Shown here piece after piece: positions 18,670-26,402 of a DNA stretch of 64,000 nucleotides (position 1 is the stretch's first letter; every line of letters starts with the position of its first letter). The DNA comes from Blautia sp. BIOML-A1. GTDB lineage: Bacteria > Bacillota > Clostridia > Lachnospirales > Lachnospiraceae. The position numbers were made by a program, and so were the translations under genes. The stretch is from NCBI RefSeq assembly GCF_009883055.1, contig NZ_WWVR01000003.1:71368-135367 (forward strand), written 5' to 3'. The notes beneath the pieces are model-generated. The model was not told the origin of the DNA, made no database searches, and saw nothing but the letters and a program-made list of their open reading frames with translations.

Positions 18670-19188
18670 TTAGATATATGGCAGGGAATACCTGGAATAC
18701 ACTATCTTTGCCCGTTTTAAAAATGCAGAGCCTTTTTCTGCTTTTGCAAACCATTCCACAAAAAACCGTGTCAGGTTCTGCTGCAGTGTCCGGTGGGTAT
18801 CAAGGGCATAATCCACAAATTCCCCATATCCGTCCATACTTCCTGCAAGCAGGTAGCAGGTAAACATTTTTGCCATCTGCTCTTCATCTGAAGGATTGAT
18901 CTCCATTTCCTCTGCACCTTCATACACCAGGCGCACCCTTTCTGGCTGTTCCTTTACATGCAGACACAGATCATCGGCCATCAGTTTCGATGCTTCGTTT
19001 CGAAGGTCGTAATATCTGACCTCTGAAAGACCTTTTAGCCAGGCAAACCCAAGATAAGTGTAATTGTCTTTTATTTCCTGCTGCTCTTTTGCCATGGACT
19101 CCATAAATTTTTTGTGTCCGGTGGGATGGCAGTTCAAGTATTCATCTACCAGCAGCCTTGCCACATCTTTTCCATTCGTAACCTTCAT
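18670..19188 (-). CDS. Hypothetical protein of the element's DNA-processing operon
   Basis: This 172-residue soluble, mostly helical protein starts at 19188 after GGAGGAAAAC. It begins MKVTNGKDVARLLVDEYLN and has a negatively charged middle (EEMEINPSDEEQMAKMF) and a basic C-terminus (FLKRAKIVYSRYSLPYI). I recognise no domain. Its position between the DUF932-like protein and the ERF module suggests an accessory role in the element's DNA metabolism. A terminator-like hairpin directly upstream may tune its expression. Confidence 0.72.
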   Translation of the reverse strand: MKVTNGKDVARLLVDEYLNCHPTGHKKFMESMAKEQQEIKDNYTYLGFAWLKGLSEVRYYDLRNEASKLMADDLCLHVKEQPERVRLVYEGAEEMEINPSDEEQMAKMFTCYLLAGSMDGYGEFVDYALDTHRTLQQNLTRFFVEWFAKAEKGSAFLKRAKIVYSRYSLPYI

Positions 19189-19202
19189 GTTTTCCTCCCA
19201 TC

Positions 19203-19226
19203 AAAAAAAGACAGTCCATGCTGTCT
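19203..19226 (-). terminator. Intercistronic terminator-like hairpin
   Basis: The minus strand reads AGACAG CATGGA CTGTCT followed by a run of T residues, between the DUF932-like gene stop and the 172-residue gene. Confidence 0.6.
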
Positions 19227-19244
19227 CCATTCTTTTAAATCCTG

Positions 19245-20357
19245 TTAGTATTTTACAGTGCCAGGAATATCATATTCATGCCAGCGTTTTGACACACAGC
19301 CGGCAATTTTTTCTTCCAGAGCTAAAAGTCCTCTCTCATTCGTCTTTTCCTGCCTTGCAATGGTAATGGATTCACAGATCCCGCAGTAGATCTCGTATGC
19401 GCTGCATGGCTCATCCCCAGTAGTAGCCTTAAACTGCTCCACGGTTTCTGCAAGCAGTTTTTTGCCAAATCCTGCCTGCTTCATGATCCCTGCCATGGCA
19501 TTTGCCGGATGCTCGATCCAGATATCACACAGCCGCATGACCCCTTTTAAGACTTCCCGGTAGTAATCGAAGATCGACTCTATGTTTTCCGTGAAATCTT
19601 CCATTCCTTTACAGTTTTTGTGCGTAACCTTCAGGGCATTGCCAAGGATCACATTTCTTGTCGGCTCCTGCAGGGAATAAAAAATATTCGCTCCGGACAC
19701 ACCAACGTCTGACGTAGTGATCCGTACAACTGCTTTTATGTCCTTATCAGTCTTTCTTCCATAATTCTGCATCAGTTCCTTATAAACATCTGTAAGTTTC
19801 GTATCTTCCAGCTGCCAGGACGCCGTAACAGAATAATGATCTGCATAGCCGTTTAAAAACGTTGCCTTCTCATAGTCCCCATGGATATATGCCGAGGTAA
19901 CCATGTACATATCCGGCATGGATATGATGGCATAATCTTTTTCATCACCAGACAGGACTGCCCTTACTTTTCCTTCACAGAAACGGATCAGTGCTCTTCC
20001 TCTTGCAACCTTCAGGCATTTATTCAAGATCTCTGCCAGTGTTTTCTTATCGACATCTGCCAGGGCTTTGCCATCAATCCTGGCCCGTCCTTTCAACGAT
20101 TTGATTGCTGAATTTCCTATATAACAGATCCTCTCGGGCAGGATAAGAACCAGCCTGGAATGAGATAAGGTATCTTTTTCCAGTGCTTCCAGGGAAATGC
20201 CCGGAACCTCTGTACAGGTTTCCTCTCCTGCAGCTGCCACCTTTAATTTCTTACTGGTGACCCGGATCCATTCTGCCCGGCTGTCTATCTCTTCCAGACA
20301 CTCGCACAGTTCCTTTTCTGTCCGGAACTCCTTATAAAAGTCATCTTTATAATACAT
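19245..20357 (-). CDS. DUF932-like element protein
   Basis: This 370-residue soluble protein shows features I associate with DUF932/phage-plasmid proteins: LILPERICYIGNSAIKSLKGRA near residue 72, a central VTSAYIHGDYEKATFLNGYADHYSVTASW, and VVRITTSDVGVSGANIF near 210, followed by a helical C-terminus. The assignment rests on pattern and context, not a profile score. DUF932 genes are common on conjugative elements beside annealing and primase genes, as here. Its biochemical role is unknown. Two very short ORFs with good ribosome sites precede it in the same direction. Confidence 0.68.
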   Translation of the reverse strand: MYYKDDFYKEFRTEKELCECLEEIDSRAEWIRVTSKKLKVAAAGEETCTEVPGISLEALEKDTLSHSRLVLILPERICYIGNSAIKSLKGRARIDGKALADVDKKTLAEILNKCLKVARGRALIRFCEGKVRAVLSGDEKDYAIISMPDMYMVTSAYIHGDYEKATFLNGYADHYSVTASWQLEDTKLTDVYKELMQNYGRKTDKDIKAVVRITTSDVGVSGANIFYSLQEPTRNVILGNALKVTHKNCKGMEDFTENIESIFDYYREVLKGVMRLCDIWIEHPANAMAGIMKQAGFGKKLLAETVEQFKATTGDEPCSAYEIYCGICESITIARQEKTNERGLLALEEKIAGCVSKRWHEYDIPGTVKY

Positions 20358-20375
20358 AATGTCCGCCTTTCCACG

Positions 20376-20507
20376 CTAGCTGAAAATCCGGACTTCAACA
20401 GCCTGTATCTTTCCATCTTCGATGCAAAATACATAGCCGTCTTCTGCCATCTCCATAAGCATTCCAATTTCCAGTGCATTTGCGTTTTCCCATTTAATTG
20501 TCTCCAT
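20376..20507 (-). CDS. Small 43-residue acidic protein
   Basis: A short ORF with ATG at 20505-20507 and GGAGGGTCGATT upstream ends in TAG at 20376-20378. The product begins METIKWENANALEIGMLMEM and ends AVEVRIFS; it is acidic with one Cys and no membrane segment. It lies 18 bases before the DUF932-like gene. The strong ribosome site and tight spacing argue it is translated. Function unknown. Confidence 0.6.
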   Translation of the reverse strand: METIKWENANALEIGMLMEMAEDGYVFCIEDGKIQAVEVRIFS

Positions 20508-20524
20508 AATCGACCCTCCTGATT

Positions 20525-20596
20525 TTACAATGTGTTTTCTTTTTTTGATGTTCTTAAGGTATTTCTTTTTGCAGTTTCTTTAACTGACAGTTTCAT
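20525..20596 (-). CDS. Very short basic ORF (23 residues), possible leader peptide
   Basis: ATG at 20594-20596 follows GGAGGAGCACGA, and TAA is at 20525-20527. The product MKLSVKETAKRNTLRTSKKE... is basic. It is the first ORF after the promoter at 20797-20825 and sits 17 bases before the 43-residue ORF. It could be a leader peptide or a genuine microprotein. Confidence 0.4.
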   Translation of the reverse strand: MKLSVKETAKRNTLRTSKKENTL

Positions 20597-20757
20597 TCGT
20601 GCTCCTCCTTTCTGCTTTTTATGCAATAAAAAAAGACACAAAAAGAATCTTCTTTCCTTCTTGCATCTTCCTTATATTTTGCATATCCATTTTTTCTCAT
20701 TAAGGGCAAGACCGCCCCAAAGTGTTTCTTCCGGAATGTCCGGAACTAAAGAATAAC

Positions 20758-20776
20758 CACAGTCTTTTATAGACTG
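20758..20776. repeat. Inverted repeat downstream of the operon promoter
   Basis: CAGTC and GACTG arms flank a 7-base A/T loop just downstream of the -10 box of the element promoter. It may be a second repressor half-site pair or a small transcript hairpin. Confidence 0.35.
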
Positions 20777-20796
20777 TTAAATTATTTTTCATTTAA

Positions 20797-20825
20797 AGAC
20801 TACCACAACATTTTGTGGTTGTCAA
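20797..20825 (-). promoter_or_regulatory. Promoter with palindromic operator for the element's DNA-processing operon
   Basis: The minus strand reads TTGACA (20820-20825), a 17-base spacer and TAGTCT (20797-20802). The spacer is almost entirely a palindrome, ACCACAA-AATG-TTGTGGT (20802-20819), with perfect 7-bp arms. A dimeric repressor bound there would occlude RNA polymerase. No candidate repressor gene is adjacent. Confidence 0.72.
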
Positions 20826-20887
20826 TTAATTTTAACTATATATTGTGTTATTGCGTGAGTTATCTTTATTATTCTGCTACATGTTGT

Positions 20888-20912
20888 GACAGGCGGCATG
20901 ATACCGCCTGTC
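20888..20912. other. Strong GC hairpin between csp gene and element operon promoter
   Basis: GACAGGCGG and CCGCCTGTC form a perfect 9-bp stem with a 7-base loop. T residues follow on the plus strand (TCTTTTC) but not on the minus strand. It lies between the cold-shock gene stop and the next promoter, so it probably ends or protects the csp transcript despite the poor T-run. Confidence 0.5.
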
Positions 20913-20983
20913 TTTTCATCCGTCTGCATAAATGCATGTATCTGAGGGGAATAGGTAATCTGTACATGCACTATGAAAACGTC

Positions 20984-21211
20984 TTACTCAGCGTTTGGAT
21001 CCGCCGGGGAAATATTTTTGGCAAGGCTTCGCCCGTTGGCATCCGTCCCTGCTTCAAAAAGGACCGGCTGGCCACCGCTTAATTTCCGGTATCCATCCAT
21101 CTGGATCTCCGAAAAGTGGGCGAAATAATCAATCCCGTCTTCACCGGTGATAAAACCGTATCCTTTCTGTGCGCTGAACCATTTCACGGTTCCCTGTAGT
21201 GTTTCTGACAT
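20984..21211 (-). CDS. Cold-shock domain protein
   Basis: This 75-residue single cold-shock domain binds single-stranded RNA/DNA in the cytoplasm. RNP1 (KGYGFI, residues 16-21) and RNP2-like (YFAHFS, near residue 29) are both present, after the typical start GTVKWFSAQ. The C-terminal third ([22 protein letters not shown]) is shorter than in CspA but keeps the last strand. ATG at 21211 follows AAAGGAGAAGG. It is embedded in the element region, where single-strand-binding proteins can assist conjugation or replication. A tRNA-like hairpin lies in its leader. Confidence 0.93.
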   Translation of the reverse strand: MSETLQGTVKWFSAQKGYGFITGEDGIDYFAHFSEIQMDGYRKLSGGQPVLFEAGTDANGRSLAKNISPADPNAE

Positions 21212-21254
21212 ATCCTTCTCTCCTTTGCTGTATTTCCCGCAATAATCTTTTGCG

Positions 21255-21310
21255 GAAACAGGGCAGCATGGAATCGAACCATGCCTGGTGCTCCCCTCCC
21301 TGCTATAAAA
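21255..21310 (-). other. tRNA-like T-arm hairpin in the cold-shock gene leader
   Basis: The minus strand contains GCATGG-TTCGATT-CCATGC, a perfect 6-bp T-arm with a canonical 7-base T-loop, preceded by TATAGC...GGGGAGCACC, which resembles a D-arm. There is no anticodon arm and the acceptor strands do not pair, so it is not a functional tRNA. It lies between the membrane-protein gene and csp. Confidence 0.5.
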
Positions 21311-21324
21311 GGAATCTCTTCCTC

Positions 21325-21828
21325 TTATATTTCTTCGTTTCCCAAAAAAGTCCCGTTATTGAGCGCTGCATCCACCCGGCGGATTCCTACCAGCTTCTTT
21401 TCATTTATGCCAAAATAAAACCGATAGCGTTTTCCCTCCAAAACTTTTACGTTTTTATCCAGCAAAAGTTCACTCTGCCGTCCGGTCGGATCACTTACCC
21501 GGATCTTCCGTAATCTTGCAAAGGGATTTTTCCCGTCTATCCCGGTTACCAGCCCTTCCACGATTTCATAGGTCTTTTTATCCGCGGTGCGGAAAATAAG
21601 ATATGTTCTTATAAACCCGATAATCCCAAGCAGAAAAGACCAGAAAATAAAAGTTTTATCTTTCATCCATGTTCCCATAAATGATCCGAAAAGCAGGATA
21701 AAAAGAGACAGGATACCATATCGCTGGATCCTGTCCTTAAAAAAATCCGGTATATTCTGATAACGTGTTCCAAAATCTTCCAAGCATCTATACAGCCTGT
21801 GCCAATACGGATGTTCCGTTTGCTTCAA
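21325..21828 (-). CDS. Hypothetical membrane protein with two transmembrane helices
   Basis: This 167-residue protein has a basic amphipathic N-terminus and two membrane segments (about 38-53 and 57-77), then a soluble C-terminal domain of beta character ([44 protein letters not shown]). The tail looks like a small barrel-type domain seen in DUF-class membrane proteins, but I cannot name the family. Its start overlaps the end of the 229-residue gene by 41 bases, so the two are translationally linked. Function unknown. Confidence 0.75.
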   Translation of the reverse strand: MKQTEHPYWHRLYRCLEDFGTRYQNIPDFFKDRIQRYGILSLFILLFGSFMGTWMKDKTFIFWSFLLGIIGFIRTYLIFRTADKKTYEIVEGLVTGIDGKNPFARLRKIRVSDPTGRQSELLLDKNVKVLEGKRYRFYFGINEKKLVGIRRVDAALNNGTFLGNEEI

Positions 21829-22477
21829 GGCAGTCCTCCCTTCTTATGTAGTCGATCACAAGCTGTTTCTTATAGTAAAGCTGCGCTACGCGGATTATAA
21901 ATTCCCGTTGTATCTGTTCCTGGCGGGAATCTGCTAAATTGGGTTCCCTGCTTTTTGCCTCTTCTTTTAAACATTTCAGGTGGCAGGAAACATCCCCTTC
22001 TCTTTGAAGATAGGAAAGTAGCTGGTATTCCTCTTCTGTAAGCAGCGGCTTTTTAAAAGCTCTCAGTGAAAACTTCAGTCCTTTTCCCATGGAAAGGGCT
22101 TCCATAAAATGCTTCATGCGTTCTGTCCGTGAAAAGGCCATGGGAGACATGACTGACCGGCTGATAATGCTGTATACAGCTTCCTCTCTGGTACATCCTT
22201 CTGTCAGCACAACCAGGCCCCGCTTTACCAGACGGTTCAGGCAAAACTGAAAATCCTCTTTGTCCGCCCATTCCTGTGCCTGTTTTTCTCCAAGGCTAAA
22301 TACAAGAAGACGATGCATCTGGGAATGGACCTTATCCTCTTCACAGAAAGACCAGGTGAGCGCAGCCCACAAAATAGTTTCCATTTCTGTAAGTACTTTT
22401 TCTTCCCCATCTACCCAGACACAAAACCTTCCATCTGCATCATCTTTTTTCATTCCGATTGCTGTATACCATCTCAT
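21788..22477 (-). CDS. Hypothetical helical element protein (DUF5697-like)
   Basis: This 229-residue soluble protein is predicted largely helical, with a winged-helix-like middle (DFQFCLNRLVKRGLVVLTEG then TREEAVYSIISRS). It begins RWYTAIGMKKDDADGRFCVW. Such proteins recur on Firmicute conjugative elements; DUF5697 is my best recollection but unverified. The helix-turn-wing pattern could indicate DNA binding in control of the element. The 41-base overlap with the following membrane-protein gene is unusually long. Confidence 0.65.
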   Translation of the reverse strand: MRWYTAIGMKKDDADGRFCVWVDGEEKVLTEMETILWAALTWSFCEEDKVHSQMHRLLVFSLGEKQAQEWADKEDFQFCLNRLVKRGLVVLTEGCTREEAVYSIISRSVMSPMAFSRTERMKHFMEALSMGKGLKFSLRAFKKPLLTEEEYQLLSYLQREGDVSCHLKCLKEEAKSREPNLADSRQEQIQREFIIRVAQLYYKKQLVIDYIRREDCLEANGTSVLAQAV

Positions 22478-22545
22478 GACATTTCCTCCTTGTCATTTTC
22501 ACTCTTTCTAATCTCTGCTTCTGATCTGTTTTCTTTCATAACTTG

Positions 22546-23208
22546 TTACCCATACATCATCATTTCCAGGAGTTTTGGAAGTACATACCCCAAAAGCATG
22601 CCTGCTGCCGTACAGATTCCGATATTCGGCCGTCGCAGTTTCCATACTTCCTGTGTTTTGGTCCCGATAATCCTTGTTCTTCCCGGTACGATCCACCTGA
22701 GTTTCCGATAAAACTCCATGAATCCCTGATTGTCAAAGCCAAAGGATCGTACACAGAAAACATCCCGTTCCTGTTCTTCTTCATCCAAAAGGAAAAAGCT
22801 TTTCTGTTCTTTCCCTTCTTTTCGGATCACGATATAAAATTCCGGAACTCCCCGTCTGGTTCCTTCTACGATCTTATCCATCTCATCGTAAAAGATCCTG
22901 CAGGACTCATATTTTCCGTTTTTTTCCGGCTGGCAGACTGCCAGGCTGTCCTCTTCAAGTGCCATATAACAGTTTTCTGCCTCCATGATCCTCCGGCTGA
23001 TTTTTATGGCCTGACGAAGAAGCAGGATTATCGCAAGCGCCAGTGCAGTACACAAATATGCAAGATCCCAGCATCTTTTCTGGTATATGAAAAAGTATGC
23101 GCTGATTCCCTCTGCCACACTGCATATTGCTGTCATAATAAAATACTGTTCTTTAAGGTCCATCAGATGATATACATCATCTTCTGTCGCCTGTAGTCTC
23201 AAGGGCAT
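22546..23208 (-). CDS. Hypothetical membrane protein, possible PH-like cytoplasmic domain
   Basis: This 220-residue protein has two helices near residues 25-42 and 48-66 and a C-terminal hydrophobic segment near 198-215. Between them lies a beta-rich soluble domain (CYMALEEDSLAVCQPE, SCRIFYDEMDKIVEG, EFYIVIRKEGKEQKSFFLLD) with a pattern like bacterial PH/YcxB domains. It starts 12 bases after the DUF3268 gene and is part of the same run of element genes. Function unknown. Confidence 0.7.
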   Translation of the reverse strand: MPLRLQATEDDVYHLMDLKEQYFIMTAICSVAEGISAYFFIYQKRCWDLAYLCTALALAIILLLRQAIKISRRIMEAENCYMALEEDSLAVCQPEKNGKYESCRIFYDEMDKIVEGTRRGVPEFYIVIRKEGKEQKSFFLLDEEEQERDVFCVRSFGFDNQGFMEFYRKLRWIVPGRTRIIGTKTQEVWKLRRPNIGICTAAGMLLGYVLPKLLEMMMYG

Positions 23209-23220
23209 CCATCCTTTCCG

Positions 23221-23673
23221 TCATGCCACGCTTATTTTATCCGGGGATTTCTTTTTTTCCTCTCGGCTTTTTATATAGTCTGTACATTCCCGGATGGTCT
23301 GTTCACACAGGTAATAAGAAAACTTCCCGATATGTGTGTCCTTTTCCCGGAGATTCAAACGGTTCTGAAGCCAGATATATGTGCTGTGTTTGGTCATATA
23401 ACCATTTTTCCAGATTGCATCCAAAGCTCTGTGTGCTTCGATCCGCTTATTACGCAGATTGCTGTCAGCCATGGTTCCCATGGGACGCATACTTTTTTTG
23501 TGTGCCCCAATGTATGAATCACAGGAAGGATAGCCGCTGCATACATACAGGTATTTCTCCGGATCCAGGTTGTTATCCCCATAGACATAGGCTGCCGGCC
23601 TAAGTACCCCGGGTCTTTTGCAATATGGACAGTACAAGGTTTCCCGCATCTGTTTTTTCTTCTTTTTTGCCAT
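23221..23673 (-). CDS. DUF3268-type zinc-finger protein
   Basis: This 150-residue basic protein has an N-terminal zinc ribbon (CPYCKRPG, then CSGYPSCDSYIG), characteristic of DUF3268 proteins of conjugative elements, and resembles topoisomerase-type C4 ribbons. The C-terminal part is helical and basic (ALDAIWKNGYMTKHSTYIWLQNRL). The ribbon suggests nucleic-acid binding. It lies between the S1-domain gene and the membrane-protein genes in the element's backbone. Confidence 0.8.
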   Translation of the reverse strand: MAKKKKKQMRETLYCPYCKRPGVLRPAAYVYGDNNLDPEKYLYVCSGYPSCDSYIGAHKKSMRPMGTMADSNLRNKRIEAHRALDAIWKNGYMTKHSTYIWLQNRLNLREKDTHIGKFSYYLCEQTIRECTDYIKSREEKKKSPDKISVA

Positions 23674-23764
23674 CTGACGTCACTCCTTTCCATCTTTATC
23701 TCCGATGTTAAAGAAATCCCTTTTTCTGTGTCAACAGAATTCTTTGAAAATCATAAAAACATTT

Positions 23765-24727
23765 TCAGGAAGCTCTTTTGATAAGCCTTGTGATAATGCC
23801 TTCTGCCACTTCATAGTTGTCGTTGATGCGGGTCACCACAAATCCGATCTTATCTTTCTTTCCCGGAAGTGCGGACATATTGCAGGAATGTGCCACGGCA
23901 TTGACTCCGATATCAAGGCGGATAAAATAGGTTCCCTTATAGACTTCCGTAATGATCCCTGTATATTTTCCCTGTTTATGGCATTTCCGGAGGTTATCTT
24001 TATTGATATTGGCTGTCGGACTCTTTGCATCCACTTCTATAATGATCTGGTCAACAGAGCTTGCTTCCACCTTATTGACCATGACCAGCACCAGATCACC
24101 TACCTGGAATTTTTCTCCGGCATCTACCATCCACTCCCAGGCCATGTCTCTGGCCCGGACAGATACTTCTACACCAAAGACTTCCAGGCGGACTGCCTTG
24201 GGAGCTACCGCGATCACCCTTGCTTCTACGATCCTGCCTTCATAAAGCATTGGTTTTTCTGTATCTTCCCCAAGGTAAAAAGTCTGCCTCTTTTTAAGCA
24301 TTGCATCTTTTCTGGATGCTACAACACTCCGGCTCTTGTTATCCAGATCTTTGATGATGAAATCAATGTCACAGCCGAGCATGTTGTTAGCAATACGGAC
24401 CTGACGGTTTAAGGTATCCGCGTTTTCACGCCCGTCTCCCTGAAGGTTGATCATCATTTCATTCATTGGGATAATGATCCGGAAACCATTAAAGTATGTA
24501 ACAGCAACCATCCATCCACTCTCCAGTTTTTCAATGCCCCCAAGCTGGCCCGTCAGGATCTTTCTGGTACGATGTGCATTCAAAAGCTGATGCCATCTGG
24601 CTTCTTCCTGTTCCTCCATGCTTTCAACCTGCGCGTCTACATCGATTGTCAAAACACCATCGTAGACTGCACGCGGAACATCTTTTTCCCCGTTTCCCGC
24701 CAAAACTGTTTTTTTGGTATCCTCCAT
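23765..24727 (-). CDS. S1-domain RNA-binding protein of the element
   Basis: This 320-residue protein starts at ATG 24725-24727 with GGAGGAAGTAT upstream; codons further upstream cross a terminator and are not credible. Two OB/S1-like regions are visible. One is around residues 125-200 (LYEGRIVEARVIAVAPKAVRLEVFGVEVSVRARD). A second C-terminal S1 repeat has GKYTGIITEVYKGTYFIRLDIGVNAVAH and GFVVTRINDNYEVAEG. Such S1 proteins occur on Firmicute conjugative elements, where RNA or single-strand binding is presumed. It is the first gene of this run after the antitoxin and terminator. Confidence 0.85.
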   Translation of the reverse strand: MEDTKKTVLAGNGEKDVPRAVYDGVLTIDVDAQVESMEEQEEARWHQLLNAHRTRKILTGQLGGIEKLESGWMVAVTYFNGFRIIIPMNEMMINLQGDGRENADTLNRQVRIANNMLGCDIDFIIKDLDNKSRSVVASRKDAMLKKRQTFYLGEDTEKPMLYEGRIVEARVIAVAPKAVRLEVFGVEVSVRARDMAWEWMVDAGEKFQVGDLVLVMVNKVEASSVDQIIIEVDAKSPTANINKDNLRKCHKQGKYTGIITEVYKGTYFIRLDIGVNAVAHSCNMSALPGKKDKIGFVVTRINDNYEVAEGIITRLIKRAS

Positions 24728-24819
24728 ATACTTCCTCCTGTTCTTATTTATTTTTGTCTTCTCTGCTCCATCCAGAAAACTCCTTTTCCTCCGGTACTCA
24801 GGAAAGACAAAAGAAGACA

Positions 24820-24848
24820 CAAAAAAAGCAGCCCGTTTAAAGCTGCTT
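24820..24848 (-). terminator. Terminator between the antitoxin and S1-protein genes
   Basis: The minus strand reads AAAGCAGC TTTAAACGG GCTGCTTTTTTT, a short GC stem with a T-run. Confidence 0.7.
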
Positions 24849-24943
24849 TCTTCATGCCTTCTTTTTACAGATACCATTCTATAATACATGGAATTCTATG
24901 TCAATATTACCTTAATTGCAATAGCGTCGCATATCGGTTTCTT

Positions 24944-25222
24944 TCATCTTTTCAGGTCAGCAAACAACTCGTCAAGGTCATTGAAGCCCTTTACAGACGG
25001 GTCTTTTGCAATCCTTTCCGCTTCCAGCATGGCAGCAACCGTTTCTTTGTTCGGCTGTTCCAGCCTTACTTCAAAGGGAATGCCGCCTTCACGAAGCGAC
25101 TGGCGCACAAAGATGTTAAACGCCGTAGTCAGGTTCATGCCAAGTTCAGTAAACAGTGCGTCCGCCTGCGCTTTCAAATCTGCGTCCATGCGGATACTGA
25201 TGTTTGTGGTATTTCTAGCCAT
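24944..25222 (-). CDS. dinJ: RelB/DinJ-family antitoxin without adjacent toxin
   Basis: This 92-residue ribbon-helix-helix antitoxin starts at ATG 25220-25222 after AAGGGG. The N-terminal NTTNISIRMDADLKAQADALF is the DinJ signature. A helical middle (LTTAFNIFVRQSLREGGIPFEV) and a toxin-wrapping tail (DPSVKGFNDLDELFADLKR) are both intact. The usual RelE/YafQ toxin gene should follow directly downstream, but only about 80 bases and a terminator lie before the S1 gene. It may be an orphan repressor or maintain immunity against a toxin elsewhere. Direct repeats upstream fit autoregulation. Confidence 0.9.
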   Translation of the reverse strand: MARNTTNISIRMDADLKAQADALFTELGMNLTTAFNIFVRQSLREGGIPFEVRLEQPNKETVAAMLEAERIAKDPSVKGFNDLDELFADLKR

Positions 25223-25262
25223 ACGATCAACCCCTTTCTGCTGGCAATTATAGTATATGCCA

Positions 25263-25293
25263 TTTGCACGAAGAAAAAAATATTTTGCACGAA
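25263..25293. promoter_or_regulatory. Direct repeats upstream of dinJ, probable antitoxin operator
   Basis: TTTGCACGAA occurs at 25263-25272 and again at 25284-25293, 21 bases apart (two helical turns), beside a TATAAT -10 box on the minus strand. Ribbon-helix-helix antitoxins bind such tandem sites. Confidence 0.5.
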
Positions 25294-25397
25294 TATTTAA
25301 CAATAAATTCATTCAATGAGGTTAGCTACACGATGAAGCCTGTATAACAGAAGGATTTGGTGGTGATAATAATTGCCTGATTCCTGTGGCCTTTTAG

Positions 25398-25658
25398 TTA
25401 TTTGTAGTCCCATCCTGCCCGCCTCATAGCAAGCTCCATCTCATATATATTTGTTTCATTGTAGAGTTTTTCTTTTTGCCCGCCAAGCTTGATTGTCCGC
25501 AAATAAGATAACCGGGTATTTTGCGTATTTTTGATATAAGTAGATTTTATATAGCAATTCTCAGGATTCACAGTCGTATAAAGCAGAGCATCGTTTTCAA
25601 GGATTTCCAATGGGCGTAAGTTATGTGATGTAAAGATCAATTGTCCTTTAGCTTTATG
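25398..25658 (-). pseudogene. C-terminal fragment of an AAA-type ATPase
   Basis: The reading frame encodes AKGQLIFTSHNLRPLEIL, the Walker-B-distal sensor/His segment of AAA_15/AAA_21-type ATPases (as in OLD/AbiL-like proteins), followed by a normal C-terminus ending MRRAGWDYK. There is no start codon or ribosome site. The frame opens immediately after the stop of the HTH remnant at 25659, so a deletion has joined two genes and removed the ATPase N-terminus. Confidence 0.7.
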
Positions 25659-25858
25659 CTATCGGTCAAGCCGGAACTTAAACAAGCTTTCAATCAGCTT
25701 TGTTCTGATGTAATCCTCCATATCAGAGTTATAATAACCGTTCATCTTAGAGAAATAGCGGATATATCCGGTGAACGGTTAAGGACGGCTTTTACCGCTT
25801 TCGGATCACCCTCATGTGCCTCTATAATCGTGTCATAGGGGAGAAACCGGTTACTCAT
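25659..25858 (-). pseudogene. Frameshifted Tn916-family HTH regulatory protein
   Basis: ATG at 25856-25858 follows GGAGGTG. The first 29 codons (SNRFLPYDTIIEAHEGDPKA...) match the short helix-turn-helix protein encoded next to the sigma-like gene on Tn916-type elements. The frame is then lost by a small deletion near 25770. The continuation (YIRYFSKMNGYYNSDMEDYI..., ending FKFRLDR) is intact in another frame up to the TAG at 25659-25661. Confidence 0.72.
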
Positions 25859-26245
25859 GGGACAACACCTCCATTTTCTCTTTCAGCCTCTTTGTTCTCC
25901 GATTTCTTTCTGCGTCAAGTGCTGGAAGTAATACAAAAAGATTTCCTCCTGTGTCTGTTCCGGCAGCCGGGCAAGAGCCGCTGCAAGGGAACGGCTGTCT
26001 AAAAGTATCGTCTGCCCCCGGACAGAAAACGGATAGGTTTCTCCATAGTCCGGCACTTGAAAATACTCATCTGTGGTGCTTAGCGGGACAAACTTTTCTT
26101 CGGTCAAATATTCAAGGGAGATTTCCCGTTTCCACCTTGCTGCCAACATACGGGCAGCGTCAAAGGACGCATGACGAATAACAATCCGGCAATAGGTATC
26201 ATGGGTATAGCGGATATGTTCTTGATAGGCTTCCTGTTTGGTCAT
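25851..26245 (-). pseudogene. Sigma-70-like regulator (Tn916 Orf7 type) with internal deletion
   Basis: The start at 26243-26245 follows AAAGGGGGAG. The first 120 codons (MTKQEAYQEHIRYTHDTYCR ... LPEQTQEEIFLYYFQHLTQKEIGE) match the sigma-factor-like regulator of Tn916-type elements. The frame stops at 25883, where region 4's recognition helix should follow. The expected C-terminus (RLKEKMEVLSHE) is present in another frame and ends in TAA at 25851-25853, overlapping the next start. About 20 codons covering the DNA-recognition helix have been lost, so it should be inactive. Confidence 0.75.
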
Positions 26246-26402
26246 GGAAACTCCCCCTTTCTTCGACGGCAGCACTTTTTGCTGTCGCCCCTTGATTACC
26301 CACCAGCAGGGACAGACGGGGCTGTCAACGGTGGGCGCAGCCCATTCACTTGCCGTTGACTGGCTCGGCTGGGTTTGATATTTTTGAATGGTAATTGCAG
26401 AT

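Noticed and set aside
21255..21310. A tRNA gene upstream of csp
   Set aside because: Only T-arm and D-arm-like parts exist. There is no anticodon arm and the acceptor strands do not pair.
23765..24889. Longer start for the S1-domain protein
   Set aside because: The extra 54 codons run across a terminator and lack a ribosome site. ATG at 24727 has GGAGG.
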